From positions 1-64,000 of the forward strand of contig NZ_JAAMFB010000011.1 in assembly GCF_013322225.1 (NCBI RefSeq): DNA of 64,000 nt, given 5' to 3'. The position numbers were made by a program, and so were the translations under genes. Numbering within the stretch: position 1 is the first letter of the stretch; the number at the start of each line of letters is the position of its first letter. The stretch is from Agrobacterium larrymoorei. Lineage in GTDB: Bacteria > Pseudomonadota > Alphaproteobacteria > Rhizobiales > Rhizobiaceae. This document shows, piece by piece, positions 9,501-17,760 of this stretch. The notes beneath the pieces were generated by a model that saw nothing but the letters and a program-made list of their open reading frames with translations, was not told where the DNA came from and did no database searches.

Positions 9501-9591
9501 CGTTCGCATTCCCGCTGGCGATAAGAACGAAGCAGCAGCGCTTTGCGAGCGCTTCCGTTCTGCTGGTGGCAGCTGCCTGATTGCACGCTGA
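6574..9591 (+). CDS. Large SPOR-domain membrane protein
   Basis: This protein of about 1005 residues has three parts. First comes a long low-complexity cytoplasmic region rich in Pro, Ala, Glu and Val. A single transmembrane segment lies near residues 646-670 (FVPMAAAVGLILVGGGTYAL), followed by a Pro/Gln/Ala-rich periplasmic linker. A SPOR domain occupies the last 80 residues, starting GGYYIQIASLP. SPOR domains bind denuded glycan at division septa, so septal localisation is likely. The ATG at 6574 has GGAA seven bases upstream; an in-frame ATG at 6559 is the alternative. It sits between argS and nagZ and ends in a strong terminator. Confidence 0.85.
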   Translation: MVEKNVAYNRDNRSEEFADNDPLAQLARLVAQEDRPAHVAPPVGTSPDGRREPEFNLEDELLREFAIYDAPRHEPVALDPANDVRASVPANEFLQRVESVFARKEPELGQTPAEQTVYQPVEQYAPADNEEYLIPAHAAPSNAYSDLRDDFSDDPASVAALFDVNHRGTHQRVDTPVYHEPAAEPVYEEPVAQRAVEQEPVPHYVEPVAEAPQAQMQAASAAPLHQPDWEQMAETSGEAAVDLASELEMSVADVASPVLPTAPPVRRSSLEFSSLRLPLANFGATRPIPTAPRSAATVVDAPAPVEPAPAIAAAAPQMEAPISHIEPSIPAGQKLSAMDELIYDVAKYEISNKSVSAAAPVAHLEPVATAAPTAAVAPAIEAAVRPVPQQPVRAEPSFQVQPAAPAPAADDFDAFKDEDFELALDDIDFDIDLSEIANIDVPEPVVNKSAAEPAPAAPILARPVTPVAPVAAAPAPKPASVAPRPQPVAVPVARQEVPRHAAPVVPVSEASLESLPFDPTQIGETEDAPETITEMEVPELPVGVFEPKSAPRRQEEDLDLDTELAALFAPAGSGGLDRHKNAEAKQVAERQPQPTQHEVDEFERALEEDFRRSMQEAAETRASAASSHPENIGQQVRYEDEGRSGGRRWFVPMAAAVGLILVGGGTYALLSGGGSSTGSNGAPVIISADNEPTKVVPDNPGGRVVPNQDKAVYDRVAGGAPSAPVQPALISTNEEPVDVVQRTLIPEQLPLEDEGDQIGGASTPVGETEDPRLLSPEEQHAQNNNGGSGVGVSPRKVRTMIVKPDGTLVAQEVPEPTPAAPQPQADRVEQLAAPQPQSGEGAPAVIATSRVPVAPQPPAQAQPQQTAPTQAATQTAAPMPASRPAPATQPTTTAANQPNVRPAPPSQPAQETAAAPTPATNASSSGGYYIQIASLPSQADAQKSYQNLSTKFASVIGGRGVDIKAAEIAGKGTFYRVRIPAGDKNEAAALCERFRSAGGSCLIAR

Positions 9592-9611
9592 TTGTTGCGA
9601 ATGAATCTGGG

Positions 9612-9645
9612 AGCCGGGGTGGTATAGTTGCCCCGGCTTTTGTTT
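9612..9645 (+). terminator. Rho-independent terminator after the SPOR gene
   Basis: An 8-bp perfect stem AGCCGGGG/CCCCGGCT (9612-9619 with 9631-9638) is followed by TTTTGTTT. It lies 20 bases past the SPOR gene stop and separates that transcript from nagZ. Confidence 0.85.
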
Positions 9646-9669
9646 AAGCGGCGCTTCTCCCTACACTCG

Positions 9670-9750
9670 ACGTCATCCTCGGGCTTGAGCCGAGGATTTG
9701 ACCACGTTGATGTTGTGTTCGCTGATTCTTGGACCAAGCCCGAGGATGGC
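9670..9750. repeat. Rhizobial palindromic intergenic repeat, copy 1
   Basis: CGTCATCCTCGGGCTTGA followed by a degenerate partner and then AAGCCCGAGGATGGC forms two facing arms. The same unit recurs near 32118, 39291 and 47110. It matches the RIME type of rhizobial intergenic element; the family name is from memory. This copy is more diverged than the one at 32118. Confidence 0.7.
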
Positions 9751-9820
9751 GGAGAGGCTCGAGGCCCGTATATCCTTGTATGCCCTCCAAATAGCATCCT
9801 TTTTTAGCAGGACCACCATC

Positions 9821-10837
9821 ATGACCGAATCGAAAGCTGTCATCCTTGGCTGTAGCGGGCTGACCCTGACGCCGGAAGAAATTGCGCTTTACAAGGCGGA
9901 GCGCCCTTGGGGCTTCATCCTTTTCGGTCGTAACATTGGGGATGCCCAGCAGATCACCGATCTTGTGGCTTCCATGCGCGATGCGGTCGGTCGTCCCGAC
10001 GCACCGGTGCTGATCGATCAGGAGGGAGGGCGCGTCCAGCGTATTCGCCCACCATTGTTGCAAGCCTACCCCAATGCACAGGCTCTCGGTGAAATCTACC
10101 TGCGCGACAAGGAGCAAGGTCTGCGCGCAGCTTGGCTGATGTCGCGCCTCCACGCCTTCGACCTGATGAAGTTTGGCATCAATGTAGATTGCCTGCCGGT
10201 GCTGGACGTGCCGGTGGAAGGGGCGAGTAACGTTATTGGCAACCGCGCATACGGCTTCGATCCGCATCTGGTCGCGCAGATGGGGCAGGCAGCGGCGGAT
10301 GGCCTCAAGGCGGGCGGCATGTTACCCATAATGAAGCATATGCCGGGCCATGGTCGAGGCATGGTCGATTCGCATCATGAGCTGCCAGTGGTCGACGTCC
10401 CGCTCGCCGATCTGGAACGCCACGACTTTATTCCGTTCAAGGCCCTGAACGGAGAACTGATGGCCATGAGTGCGCATCTCGTCTTCAACGCAGTCGATGC
10501 CGAACGGCCCGCGACGACCTCTCCCAAAGTGATTGAAGAGATCATTCGCGGCACAATCGGCTTTGATGGTCTGCTCGTTTCCGACGATAGCTCCATGAAC
10601 GCGCTGCAAGGTACCCTCGGCCAACGCGCTGCCAATATTGTTGCGGGTGGCTGTGATATTGTCTTGCATTGCAATGGCGTCATGAGTGAAATGCTGGAAG
10701 TCGTAAAGGAAGCTCCTGTTCTTTCCGGAAAAGCTCTTGAGCGTGCGCGGGCCGTGGAAGCGGGCTTTACAATTCCCGATGGTTCGGACGAGGCGACGCT
10801 TAGAGAAGAATTCAACGCCATGCTCGCAATCGCCTGA
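9821..10837 (+). CDS. nagZ: Beta-N-acetylhexosaminidase (glycoside hydrolase family 3)
   Basis: This 338-residue GH3 enzyme carries the GH3 signature KHMPGHGRG with its mobile catalytic-loop Asp-His (about 172-185) and the nucleophile region VSDDSSM. NagZ removes GlcNAc from anhydromuropeptides in the cytoplasm during peptidoglycan recycling. The usual Phe of KHFPGHG is Met here, a conservative change. The start at 9821 has AGCAGGA upstream; the frame open from 9698 runs through the intergenic repeat. scpA starts 46 bp after the stop, consistent with the conserved nagZ-scpA-scpB-tat order of alphaproteobacteria. Confidence 0.93.
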   Translation: MTESKAVILGCSGLTLTPEEIALYKAERPWGFILFGRNIGDAQQITDLVASMRDAVGRPDAPVLIDQEGGRVQRIRPPLLQAYPNAQALGEIYLRDKEQGLRAAWLMSRLHAFDLMKFGINVDCLPVLDVPVEGASNVIGNRAYGFDPHLVAQMGQAAADGLKAGGMLPIMKHMPGHGRGMVDSHHELPVVDVPLADLERHDFIPFKALNGELMAMSAHLVFNAVDAERPATTSPKVIEEIIRGTIGFDGLLVSDDSSMNALQGTLGQRAANIVAGGCDIVLHCNGVMSEMLEVVKEAPVLSGKALERARAVEAGFTIPDGSDEATLREEFNAMLAIA

Positions 10838-10883
10838 TACTTTATCCGGCAGGCTGGTGAAGCATGGTCTGGCGGATGACAAG

Positions 10884-11699
10884 ATGGCGGCAGAAAAATC
10901 GCGTGGCAGCGCGCCGATGGAAAAGCTTTGGCAGGATGTGACGCCTGAGCGCGCCACCGGCGAAGCTGCATTGATGATAGACGTGGCAGGCTTCGAAGGT
11001 CCGCTCGATCTTTTGCTCCATTTGGCCCGCGTCCAGAAAGTCGACCTTTCCCGTATTTCAGTTCTCGCGCTGGCTGAGCAATATCTGCTGTTCGTGGAAA
11101 CCGCGCGCCGGGTGCGCATAGAGCTTGCCGCCGACTATCTGGTTATGGCGGCGTGGTTAGCATTCCTGAAATCGAAGCTGCTTATTCCGCAGCAAGCCAA
11201 GGATGACGGCCCAAGCGGCGAAGAGATGGCTGCAACACTGGCTTTCCGACTAAAACGTCTTGAAGCCATGCGAGACGCTGCAGAAAGGCTGACAGGCCGA
11301 GGTCAGCTCGGGCGCGATATATTTGCTCGTGGAGCGCCGGAACATATTCCGCACACCAACCGATCAGCTTTCGATGCATCGCTTTACGATCTGCTCAGCG
11401 CTTATGCGACCATGCGCCAGAAGCAGGCGATCACGCAGGTTACGATCGAAAAACGTCAGGTCTGGTCACTGGTGGAAGCGCGCGAATTGTTGACGTCGAT
11501 GCTGGGTGACATCGGTGAATGGACTGTGCTGGATCGTTATCTTTTGCAATATGTGCCAGACCCGTCCATGCGGGCAACCGCCACTGCCAGCGCCTTTGCC
11601 GCATCGCTGGAACTTGTGAGGGAAGGGGCGCTCGAAATCCGTCAGGATGGCGCATTCGAGCCGATTTACATGCGTAAGGGCTGCCGTGAAGAGGAGTAG
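10884..11699 (+). CDS. scpA: Segregation and condensation protein A (kleisin)
   Basis: This 271-residue ScpA/kleisin protein carries the N-terminal FEGPLDLLLHLARVQKVDLS SMC-binding segment and a C-terminal winged-helix region (RELLTSMLGDIGEW onward). With ScpB and SMC it forms the bacterial condensin that organises and segregates the chromosome. The ATG at 10884 has GGA eight bases upstream; an ATG at 10917 is a shorter alternative lacking a good ribosome site. scpB follows within 20 bp. Confidence 0.9.
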   Translation: MAAEKSRGSAPMEKLWQDVTPERATGEAALMIDVAGFEGPLDLLLHLARVQKVDLSRISVLALAEQYLLFVETARRVRIELAADYLVMAAWLAFLKSKLLIPQQAKDDGPSGEEMAATLAFRLKRLEAMRDAAERLTGRGQLGRDIFARGAPEHIPHTNRSAFDASLYDLLSAYATMRQKQAITQVTIEKRQVWSLVEARELLTSMLGDIGEWTVLDRYLLQYVPDPSMRATATASAFAASLELVREGALEIRQDGAFEPIYMRKGCREEE

Positions 11700-11718
11700 T
11701 CCATTGAAAGGAATAACG

Positions 11719-12450
11719 GTGGAGAGTGATCTGGATGCGAAAGATGACATCTTGCCGGAAGGTCAGGAGCGCACCTTGCCTTCGCTGGCTGAGCGCCAAT
11801 TGAGGGAGGCTGAGCGGATGGCGGAGGCGTTGGTCTTTGCATCCGCTCAACCTGTTTCCGAGGCCTTTCTTGCCGAGCGTTTGCCGAAAGGTATCGATGT
11901 TTCGGCGCTGATGTGGAAGCTCAAGGCGACCTACATCATGCGCGGCGTCAATCTCGTGCAGGTGGGCGGCAACTGGGCTTTCAGAACGGCTGGCGATCTC
12001 TCCTTTATCATTCGTACGGATGACAAGGAGCCGAAGAAGCTTTCGCGGGCGGCACTGGAGGTTTTGGCCATCATTGCATATCATCAGCCGGTGACGCGTG
12101 CGGAAATCGAGGATATCCGCGGGGTTCAGACATCGCGCGGCACGCTCGATGTGTTGATGGAGGCGGGATGGGTCCGTTTTCGGGGACGCCGCCGCACACC
12201 GGGGCGACCAGTGACGCTCGGAACGACGGTTGATTTTCTGGATCACTTCGGGCTGGAAGATTTGCGCGATCTCCCCGGTTTGGACGAGCTGAAGGGGGCT
12301 GGACTTCTATCCGGCCGTATTCCAGCGAATTTCGGCATTCCCATTCCGTTGGCAAGTGATGATTTGACAGAAGACGAAGACCCGATCACCCAGCTCGATC
12401 TGGAAGAGCTTGGTCTTCTCGCTCCAAGGGACGGCGATCCGGACAGCTGA
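11719..12450 (+). CDS. scpB: Segregation and condensation protein B
   Basis: This is a 243-residue protein with the paired winged-helix fold of ScpB, recognisable by LEVLAIIAYHQPVTRAEIE and RGTLDVLMEAGW in the middle. It partners ScpA and SMC. A GTG at 11719 preceded by AAAGGA is the best start; a TTG at 11704 behind GAGGAG is a real competitor. The acidic C-terminal tail of about 35 residues is not part of the core domain. The tat genes start about 160 bp downstream. Confidence 0.9.
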   Translation: MESDLDAKDDILPEGQERTLPSLAERQLREAERMAEALVFASAQPVSEAFLAERLPKGIDVSALMWKLKATYIMRGVNLVQVGGNWAFRTAGDLSFIIRTDDKEPKKLSRAALEVLAIIAYHQPVTRAEIEDIRGVQTSRGTLDVLMEAGWVRFRGRRRTPGRPVTLGTTVDFLDHFGLEDLRDLPGLDELKGAGLLSGRIPANFGIPIPLASDDLTEDEDPITQLDLEELGLLAPRDGDPDS

Positions 12451-12611
12451 CTTGGCTGCTTCACACAGCACTCATCACGAAAATTTGCTACGGCACTGAT
12501 ATCTCTTGTCCTCCGTACTCCGCTTCCTTTGTTGAATAGCCATTTTGTTGTTTGAAAAAGCCCGGCAAACGGCTTACATCGGTTCAAAGCAAAATTCAGG
12601 GAGTTTGCGTT

Positions 12612-12818
12612 ATGGGTTCTTTTAGTGTGTGGCACTGGCTGATCGTTCTGGTGATCGTGCTCGTCCTCTTCGGTCGTGGCAAAATTCCGGAATTGATGGG
12701 CGACGTCGCAAAGGGCATCAAGAGCTTCAAGAAGGGTATGGCTGACGAAGACAACACGCCGCCTCAGACAGACGCCAACAGCAAGACGGTCGACCACAAG
12801 GCTGACGAGATCAAGTAA
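12612..12818 (+). CDS. tatA: Twin-arginine translocase subunit TatA
   Basis: This 68-residue protein has an N-terminal membrane helix ([20 protein letters not shown]), the FGRGKIP hinge, an amphipathic helix and a polar tail, the TatA pattern. It oligomerises to form the passage for folded proteins with twin-arginine signals. AGGGAG precedes the ATG. It heads the tatABC cluster downstream of scpB. Confidence 0.95.
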   Translation: MGSFSVWHWLIVLVIVLVLFGRGKIPELMGDVAKGIKSFKKGMADEDNTPPQTDANSKTVDHKADEIK

Positions 12819-12879
12819 TCGGTCTTTGTGCGCGGGCTGAACGACAGGCCGCGCCGTTGGGCGTGTCAGGAGCGTTGTA

Positions 12880-13698
12880 ATGTTAGATATCGGCTGGAGC
12901 GAGTTGCTGGTGATCGCGATCGTATTGATCGTCGTCGTTGGCCCGAAAGACTTGCCGCCAATGATCCGTGCTTTCGGAAAGACGATGGCGGGATTGCGAA
13001 AGATGGCGGGCGATTTTCGCTCTCAGTTCGATGAGGCCTTGAAAGAGGCTGACATGGACGATGTACGCCAGACGATTTCGGATGTGCGCAACCTCAATCC
13101 GACGAATTCCTTGCGCGATGCGATGAATCCGTTGCGCCAGCTTGGCAACGACATCCGTACCGATCTACAGAAAGCGGCAACGCCTCCATCCGGTCCCGCC
13201 ACAAGCGCGCCGGTCGATGCGCCTGCGGTCAGCCTGTCCGATCCGGAAATGAAGCTGCCTGACACGCCGCCACTTGGCGTCGCGCCAGCCGCCGCTACCG
13301 CTGCTCCGGCGGCGCCGGTCGTTGCCGAGGCTGCGCCTGTCGCCGAAAAGCCGAAGCGAGTACGCAAAGCCGTGAAATCCGCCCAGGAGGTGGAAGCCGA
13401 AACGGTTGCCGCCAAACCTAAGCGCACGTCTCGCACCATCGCGGCAAAGCCGGATGCTCAGAAGTCGAAGCCAGCAACGCTTGAGGATATGGCGGCTGAA
13501 CCAGCCATTACGCCAGCATTGACGGAAGTAGCGGCGAATGCTGCTCGTTCGCGCACTGCAAAGCCCGCCGCTTCCGATAAGGTGGCTACGACGGCCAAGG
13601 CCCCCGCCAAGAAGACGGTAAGCATGAAGACAGATGTTTCTTCCGCCGCGCCGGTTAGAAAAGCAAAGACGGCCAAGGCCAAGAAGGATGAAGCATGA
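12880..13698 (+). CDS. tatB: Twin-arginine translocase subunit TatB
   Basis: This 272-residue protein opens MLDIGWSELLVIAIVLIVVV with a GPKDLPP hinge and an amphipathic helix, diagnostic for TatB, the signal-peptide receptor subunit with TatC. The tail beyond about residue 105 is long and rich in Ala, Pro and Lys, as is usual in rhizobia and unlike the shorter enterobacterial protein. Its stop overlaps the tatC ATG by 4 bp, so translation is coupled. Confidence 0.94.
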   Translation: MLDIGWSELLVIAIVLIVVVGPKDLPPMIRAFGKTMAGLRKMAGDFRSQFDEALKEADMDDVRQTISDVRNLNPTNSLRDAMNPLRQLGNDIRTDLQKAATPPSGPATSAPVDAPAVSLSDPEMKLPDTPPLGVAPAAATAAPAAPVVAEAAPVAEKPKRVRKAVKSAQEVEAETVAAKPKRTSRTIAAKPDAQKSKPATLEDMAAEPAITPALTEVAANAARSRTAKPAASDKVATTAKAPAKKTVSMKTDVSSAAPVRKAKTAKAKKDEA

Positions 13699-14507
13699 GT
13701 GAGGATATCGAGGATAAGCCGCAGCCGCTTATCGAACACCTCATGGAACTGCGCACGCGGCTGATCTGGTCGCTAGGTGCATTTTTTGTGGCTTTCTTGG
13801 GATGCTTTGCCGTTGCGAAGCATCTTTTTAACCTGCTCGTAATTCCTTATAAGTGGGCGGTGATGTGGGCCGGACTCGACGTTGCCAAGTCGTCGTTGAT
13901 CTATACCGCCCCACAGGAGTTCTTCTTCACGCAGATCAAGGTCGCTATGTTCGGCGCGATGGTCATCTCCTTTCCGGTGGTGGCCTCGCAGCTTTACAAA
14001 TTCGTGGCTCCCGGTCTCTATAAAAACGAGCGTGCGGCCTTTCTGCCGTTCCTGATCGCGTCACCTCTACTGTTTTTGCTCGGTGGTGCGCTGGTTTACT
14101 TCTTCTTCACGCCCATGGTCATGTGGTTCTTCCTCGCGATGCAGCAGCTACCGGAAGATGGCGAAGTTGCCATTTCCCTGATGCCGAAGGTGTCCGAATA
14201 TCTCAGCCTTATCATGACGTTGGTGCTGTCTTTTGGTCTGGTTTTCCAGCTGCCGGTCATCACCACGCTTTTGGCACGGGTCGGAATTCTGACGAGCGAC
14301 TGGCTGCGCGAGAAGCGCAAGTTCGCCATCGTCGCTGCCTTCGTTGTTGCCGCCGTGCTGACGCCGCCAGATCCCATGTCCCAGATCGGTCTTGCGTTGC
14401 CCGCAATCCTTCTCTACGAGGTTTCCATATATATGGCTCGACTCGTGGAGAAGAAGCGCGCTGCGGAAAACGCAGGCCGGGAGCTTGATGGTCCCGAAGA
14501 GGTTTGA
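13695..14507 (+). CDS. tatC: Twin-arginine translocase subunit TatC
   Basis: This 270-residue polytopic inner-membrane protein has six hydrophobic segments and the TatC motifs PLIEHLMELRTRL at the N-terminus and LTPPDPMSQ in the last third. TatC recognises the twin-arginine signal. The ATG overlaps the tatB stop, and a strong terminator follows, so tatABC ends here before serS. Confidence 0.96.
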   Translation: MSEDIEDKPQPLIEHLMELRTRLIWSLGAFFVAFLGCFAVAKHLFNLLVIPYKWAVMWAGLDVAKSSLIYTAPQEFFFTQIKVAMFGAMVISFPVVASQLYKFVAPGLYKNERAAFLPFLIASPLLFLLGGALVYFFFTPMVMWFFLAMQQLPEDGEVAISLMPKVSEYLSLIMTLVLSFGLVFQLPVITTLLARVGILTSDWLREKRKFAIVAAFVVAAVLTPPDPMSQIGLALPAILLYEVSIYMARLVEKKRAAENAGRELDGPEEV

Positions 14508-14533
14508 CGTTTTCACCTCAGCATTTTCTCCAG

Positions 14534-14566
14534 ACGCCGGGCCATTCGTCCCGGCGTTTTGTTTTT
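14534..14566 (+). terminator. Terminator of the tat operon
   Basis: A perfect 8-bp stem ACGCCGGG/CCCGGCGT (14534-14541 with 14550-14557) with an 8-base loop is followed by a T-rich tract TTTGTTTTT. It lies 27 bases after the tatC stop. Confidence 0.85.
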
Positions 14567-14599
14567 GAACTCAATGCCAAATAACGGTCTGGAAGCACC

Positions 14600-15883
14600 A
14601 TGCACGATATTAAATGGATACGCGAAAACCCTGAAGCTTTTGATGCGGCGCTGGCAAAGCGCAGCGCGGAGCCGCAGTCCGCAGCACTCATCGCTTTGGA
14701 TGAAAAGCGCCGCTCCGTCATCCAGACCTTGCAGGACATGCAGTCCCGTCGTAACGCCGCCTCAAAGGAAATCGGTGCGGCATTGTCGCAGAAGAACGCC
14801 GAGCTTGCCGAAAAGCTGAAGGCCGAGGTCGCCGATATCAAGGACACCATGCCGAAGCTCGAGGAAGAGGATCGTCAGGTCACCGGCGAACTCAACGACG
14901 CTCTGTCGCGCATCCCCAACATTCCGCTGGACGACGTACCGGTCGGCAAGGACGAGCATGACAACGTCGTCACTCGCGTGGTCGGCCAAAAGCCCGGCTG
15001 GAACCATCCTGCGAGAGAGCATTTCGAAATCGGTGAAGCGCTCGGCTACATGGATTTCGACCGTGCAGCCAAGCTGTCGGGTTCGCGCTTCACAGTGCTG
15101 ACCAGCCAGATTGCCCGGCTAGAACGCGCGCTCGGCCAGTTCATGATCGATTTGCACACCAGCGAGCATGGTTATATGGAAGTGTCGTCGCCGCTGATGG
15201 TGCGTGATGAGGCCATGTTCGGTACGGGCCAGTTGCCGAAATTCGCTGATGATTTGTTCAAGACCACGGATGGCCGCTGGCTCATCCCGACTGCAGAAGT
15301 GACGCTGACCAATCTTGTTTCGGGTGAAATCCTCGATCAGGAGAAACTGCCGCTTCGCTTTACTGCGCTGACACCATCCTTCCGTTCCGAGGCGGGCTCC
15401 GCCGGTCGCGATACGCGCGGCATGCTGCGCCAGCACCAGTTCTGGAAGTGCGAACTTGTTTCGATTACGGATGCGGAAAGCTCGATCGAAGAGCATGAGC
15501 GCATGACGGCTTGTGCGGAAGAGGTGCTGAAACGTCTCGGCCTGCATTTCCGCACCCTGACGCTCTGCACCGGCGATATGGGTTTCGGCGCTCGCAAGAC
15601 CTACGATCTGGAGGTGTGGCTTCCTGGTCAGGATACCTACCGTGAAATCTCGTCCTGCTCCGTCTGCGGTGATTTTCAAGCGAGACGCATGGATGCGCGC
15701 TATCGCGGCAAGGGTGAGAAGGCGACGAAATTCGTTCATACGCTCAACGGCTCCGGTACGGCAGTCGGTCGCTGCCTGATTGCGGTTCTGGAGAACTATC
15801 TGAACGAAGACGGCTCCGTCACGATACCTGACGTTCTGCTGCCATACATGGGTGGTCTGACGCGGATCGAAAAGGCGGCTTGA
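14600..15883 (+). CDS. serS: Seryl-tRNA synthetase
   Basis: This 427-residue class II synthetase has an N-terminal tRNA-binding coiled coil (about 1-110). The catalytic core carries motif 2 around [14 protein letters not shown] (about 260) and motif 3 [16 protein letters not shown] near 385-400. It charges tRNA-Ser and tRNA-Sec. The gene keeps the alphaproteobacterial tatC-serS-surE order. No strong promoter could be picked by eye in the 90-bp gap after the tat terminator. Confidence 0.97.
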   Translation: MHDIKWIRENPEAFDAALAKRSAEPQSAALIALDEKRRSVIQTLQDMQSRRNAASKEIGAALSQKNAELAEKLKAEVADIKDTMPKLEEEDRQVTGELNDALSRIPNIPLDDVPVGKDEHDNVVTRVVGQKPGWNHPAREHFEIGEALGYMDFDRAAKLSGSRFTVLTSQIARLERALGQFMIDLHTSEHGYMEVSSPLMVRDEAMFGTGQLPKFADDLFKTTDGRWLIPTAEVTLTNLVSGEILDQEKLPLRFTALTPSFRSEAGSAGRDTRGMLRQHQFWKCELVSITDAESSIEEHERMTACAEEVLKRLGLHFRTLTLCTGDMGFGARKTYDLEVWLPGQDTYREISSCSVCGDFQARRMDARYRGKGEKATKFVHTLNGSGTAVGRCLIAVLENYLNEDGSVTIPDVLLPYMGGLTRIEKAA

Positions 15884-15894
15884 CCACTACAATG

Positions 15895-15992
15895 CGTCCC
15901 GGCCTTAAGCCGGGGCCTAGCGACGCGCGTCATGGATTGTCTTTAAGCCCAAAAAACGCAGATTGGATGATTCTGCTCACGGACGGAATGAC
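15895..15992. repeat. Palindromic segment between serS and surE
   Basis: The segment opens with CCCGGCCTTAAGCCGGG (about 15898-15914) and ends with ACGGAATGACGAG. The arrangement resembles a decayed member of the intergenic repeat seen elsewhere, but the arms are too diverged to be sure. The first hairpin could also serve as a weak terminator for serS. Confidence 0.3.
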
Positions 15993-16039
15993 GAGTGCTA
16001 GATGGCCGGTACGCTAAGAACTGAAGCCGGGAGGGCACC

Positions 16040-16816
16040 ATGCGGATTTTGCTGACCAACGACGATGGCATTCATGCCGAAGGCCTCGCTGCACTTGAGC
16101 GGATCGCTCGGCAGCTTTCGGATGATGTCTGGATCGTCGCGCCGGAGACCGACCAGAGCGGTCTCGCGCATTCGCTGACCCTGTCCGAACCGCTCCGTCT
16201 TCGCAAAATTTCCGACAAGCACTTTGCGCTGCGTGGCACGCCGACGGATTGCGTCATCATGGGTATCCGTGAAGTTCTGCCGGGCAAGCCAGACCTCGTG
16301 CTTTCCGGTGTCAATGCCGGTGCCAACATGGCCGATGACGTGACCTATTCCGGAACCATCGCTGGTGCCATCGAAGGGACACTTCAAGGCGTGCGTTCTT
16401 TTGCGCTGAGCCAGGCTTTTGCGTATACCGGCCACGCCGAGCGGGTGGTGCCGTGGGAAGTGGCTGAGGCCTACGCGCCCGATCTCATCCGCAAGCTTAG
16501 CGATGTGGATCTGCCGGACGGTACGTTCCTTAATCTCAATTTCCCGAACTGCGCACCGAAAGAGGTGCAGGGCGTCAGCGTCACAGGGCAGGGGAAACTG
16601 GACTTCGGCTTAACGGTGGAGCAGCGGCAGGACGGTCGCGGGCTTCCATATTATTGGCTTCGCTTCGGCGAACGCCTCGGAACCTTCATGGAGGGGACGG
16701 ACATCCACGCTGTCAAACACAACAGGATTTCTGTGACGCCGCTCAAGCTTGACCTAACGGACTACTCGGTGAAGGATCGCATCGCGAAGGCGATTGGATT
16801 CGGAGTGAACGATTGA
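16040..16816 (+). CDS. surE: 5'/3'-nucleotidase SurE
   Basis: This 258-residue protein has the SurE metal site: Asp8-Asp9 in TNDDG, Ser40 in TDQSG and Asn92 in SGVNAG. SurE dephosphorylates nucleoside monophosphates and is linked to stationary-phase survival. GGGAGG precedes the ATG. Its stop codon overlaps the start of pcm, preserving the surE-pcm pairing found in many proteobacteria. Confidence 0.96.
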   Translation: MRILLTNDDGIHAEGLAALERIARQLSDDVWIVAPETDQSGLAHSLTLSEPLRLRKISDKHFALRGTPTDCVIMGIREVLPGKPDLVLSGVNAGANMADDVTYSGTIAGAIEGTLQGVRSFALSQAFAYTGHAERVVPWEVAEAYAPDLIRKLSDVDLPDGTFLNLNFPNCAPKEVQGVSVTGQGKLDFGLTVEQRQDGRGLPYYWLRFGERLGTFMEGTDIHAVKHNRISVTPLKLDLTDYSVKDRIAKAIGFGVND

Positions 16817-17466
16817 AATCTGCGATGGTTGAGAAAGAGGGCTTTGCTGCACTGGTTCTGAGGCTGCGTGCCGAAGGCATCTCCGACATCGACCTTTTGA
16901 CGGCTGTCGAGCAGACGCCACGTTCCCAGTTCGTGCCGAGTGAATTTACTGCGGAGGCTTACTCCAGCCGCACCATCCCCATTGATTGCGGTGCCTTTAT
17001 GGAAGGTGCGGATATGGCGGTGAAGATTGTCCACCGTCTTCAAGTCAAGCCTGGTCAGCGTATTTTGGAAATCGGTACTGGCAGCGGCTTCATGGCTGCT
17101 GTCATGGGGCGTCGCGCCGAGCGGGTGCTTTCCATTGATCGTTACAAGACGCTGGTCCAGGCGGCGCAGAACCGAATGGATGATCTCGGCATTCGCAATG
17201 TCGTTATCCGGCAGGCAGATGGCACGAACGGACTGGTGGGCGAGGGCACCTTCGACCGGATCATTTCGACCGCCGCCTTTAGCACCATGCCGCGCTTCTT
17301 TGCCGAACAGATCGTGTCAGGCGGCATGATGATCGCACCGATCATTCTGGAAGACGGTCGTTGCATCATGACCCGCTTCTCCAAGACAGGCAGCCGCTTT
17401 GATCGGGAGGAACTGTTTGAGACGCCTTATCTCGCGCTTGAACCTCACATCGCCCGCTACCTGTAA
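16813..17466 (+). CDS. pcm: Protein-L-isoaspartate O-methyltransferase-like protein
   Basis: This 217-residue SAM-dependent methyltransferase has SAM motif [11 protein letters not shown] at about 84-93 and downstream PCMT-type motifs (DRIISTAAF). It is expected to methylate isoaspartyl residues to start their repair. The usual IPPGQTIS substrate motif reads [11 protein letters not shown] here, so this is a divergent subgroup. The chosen start is a TTG at 16813 lying inside the surE stop (TTGA), with GGAG seven bases upstream. An ATG at 16825 has a weaker site. The overlap implies coupled translation with surE. Confidence 0.85.
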   Translation: MKSAMVEKEGFAALVLRLRAEGISDIDLLTAVEQTPRSQFVPSEFTAEAYSSRTIPIDCGAFMEGADMAVKIVHRLQVKPGQRILEIGTGSGFMAAVMGRRAERVLSIDRYKTLVQAAQNRMDDLGIRNVVIRQADGTNGLVGEGTFDRIISTAAFSTMPRFFAEQIVSGGMMIAPIILEDGRCIMTRFSKTGSRFDREELFETPYLALEPHIARYL

Positions 17467-17760
17467 CAAAATGACACTGGTTTCCTAAACGCGATGACAG
17501 CGGTTTTCGCGTAAGCTGCTGGGTCGAGACGCGTTTATGCTACGGCTGGTAGCATCTGACATGACCACACCCCACGTCATGGTTATCGAATTATCAAAAA
17601 ATATTCGAAGAGCTTAACGTTTTAACGGCGTGGTAACACTAACGCGCTTTAATCATATCCATCGACGCATGGTTTTTCCGTTTCGGAAGAGGGGCCTTGC
17701 AAGTGTTTGTTTCAGCCGGATCGATACCGATACGGCGTTTGCGTCAGTGTAGATCGAGTC

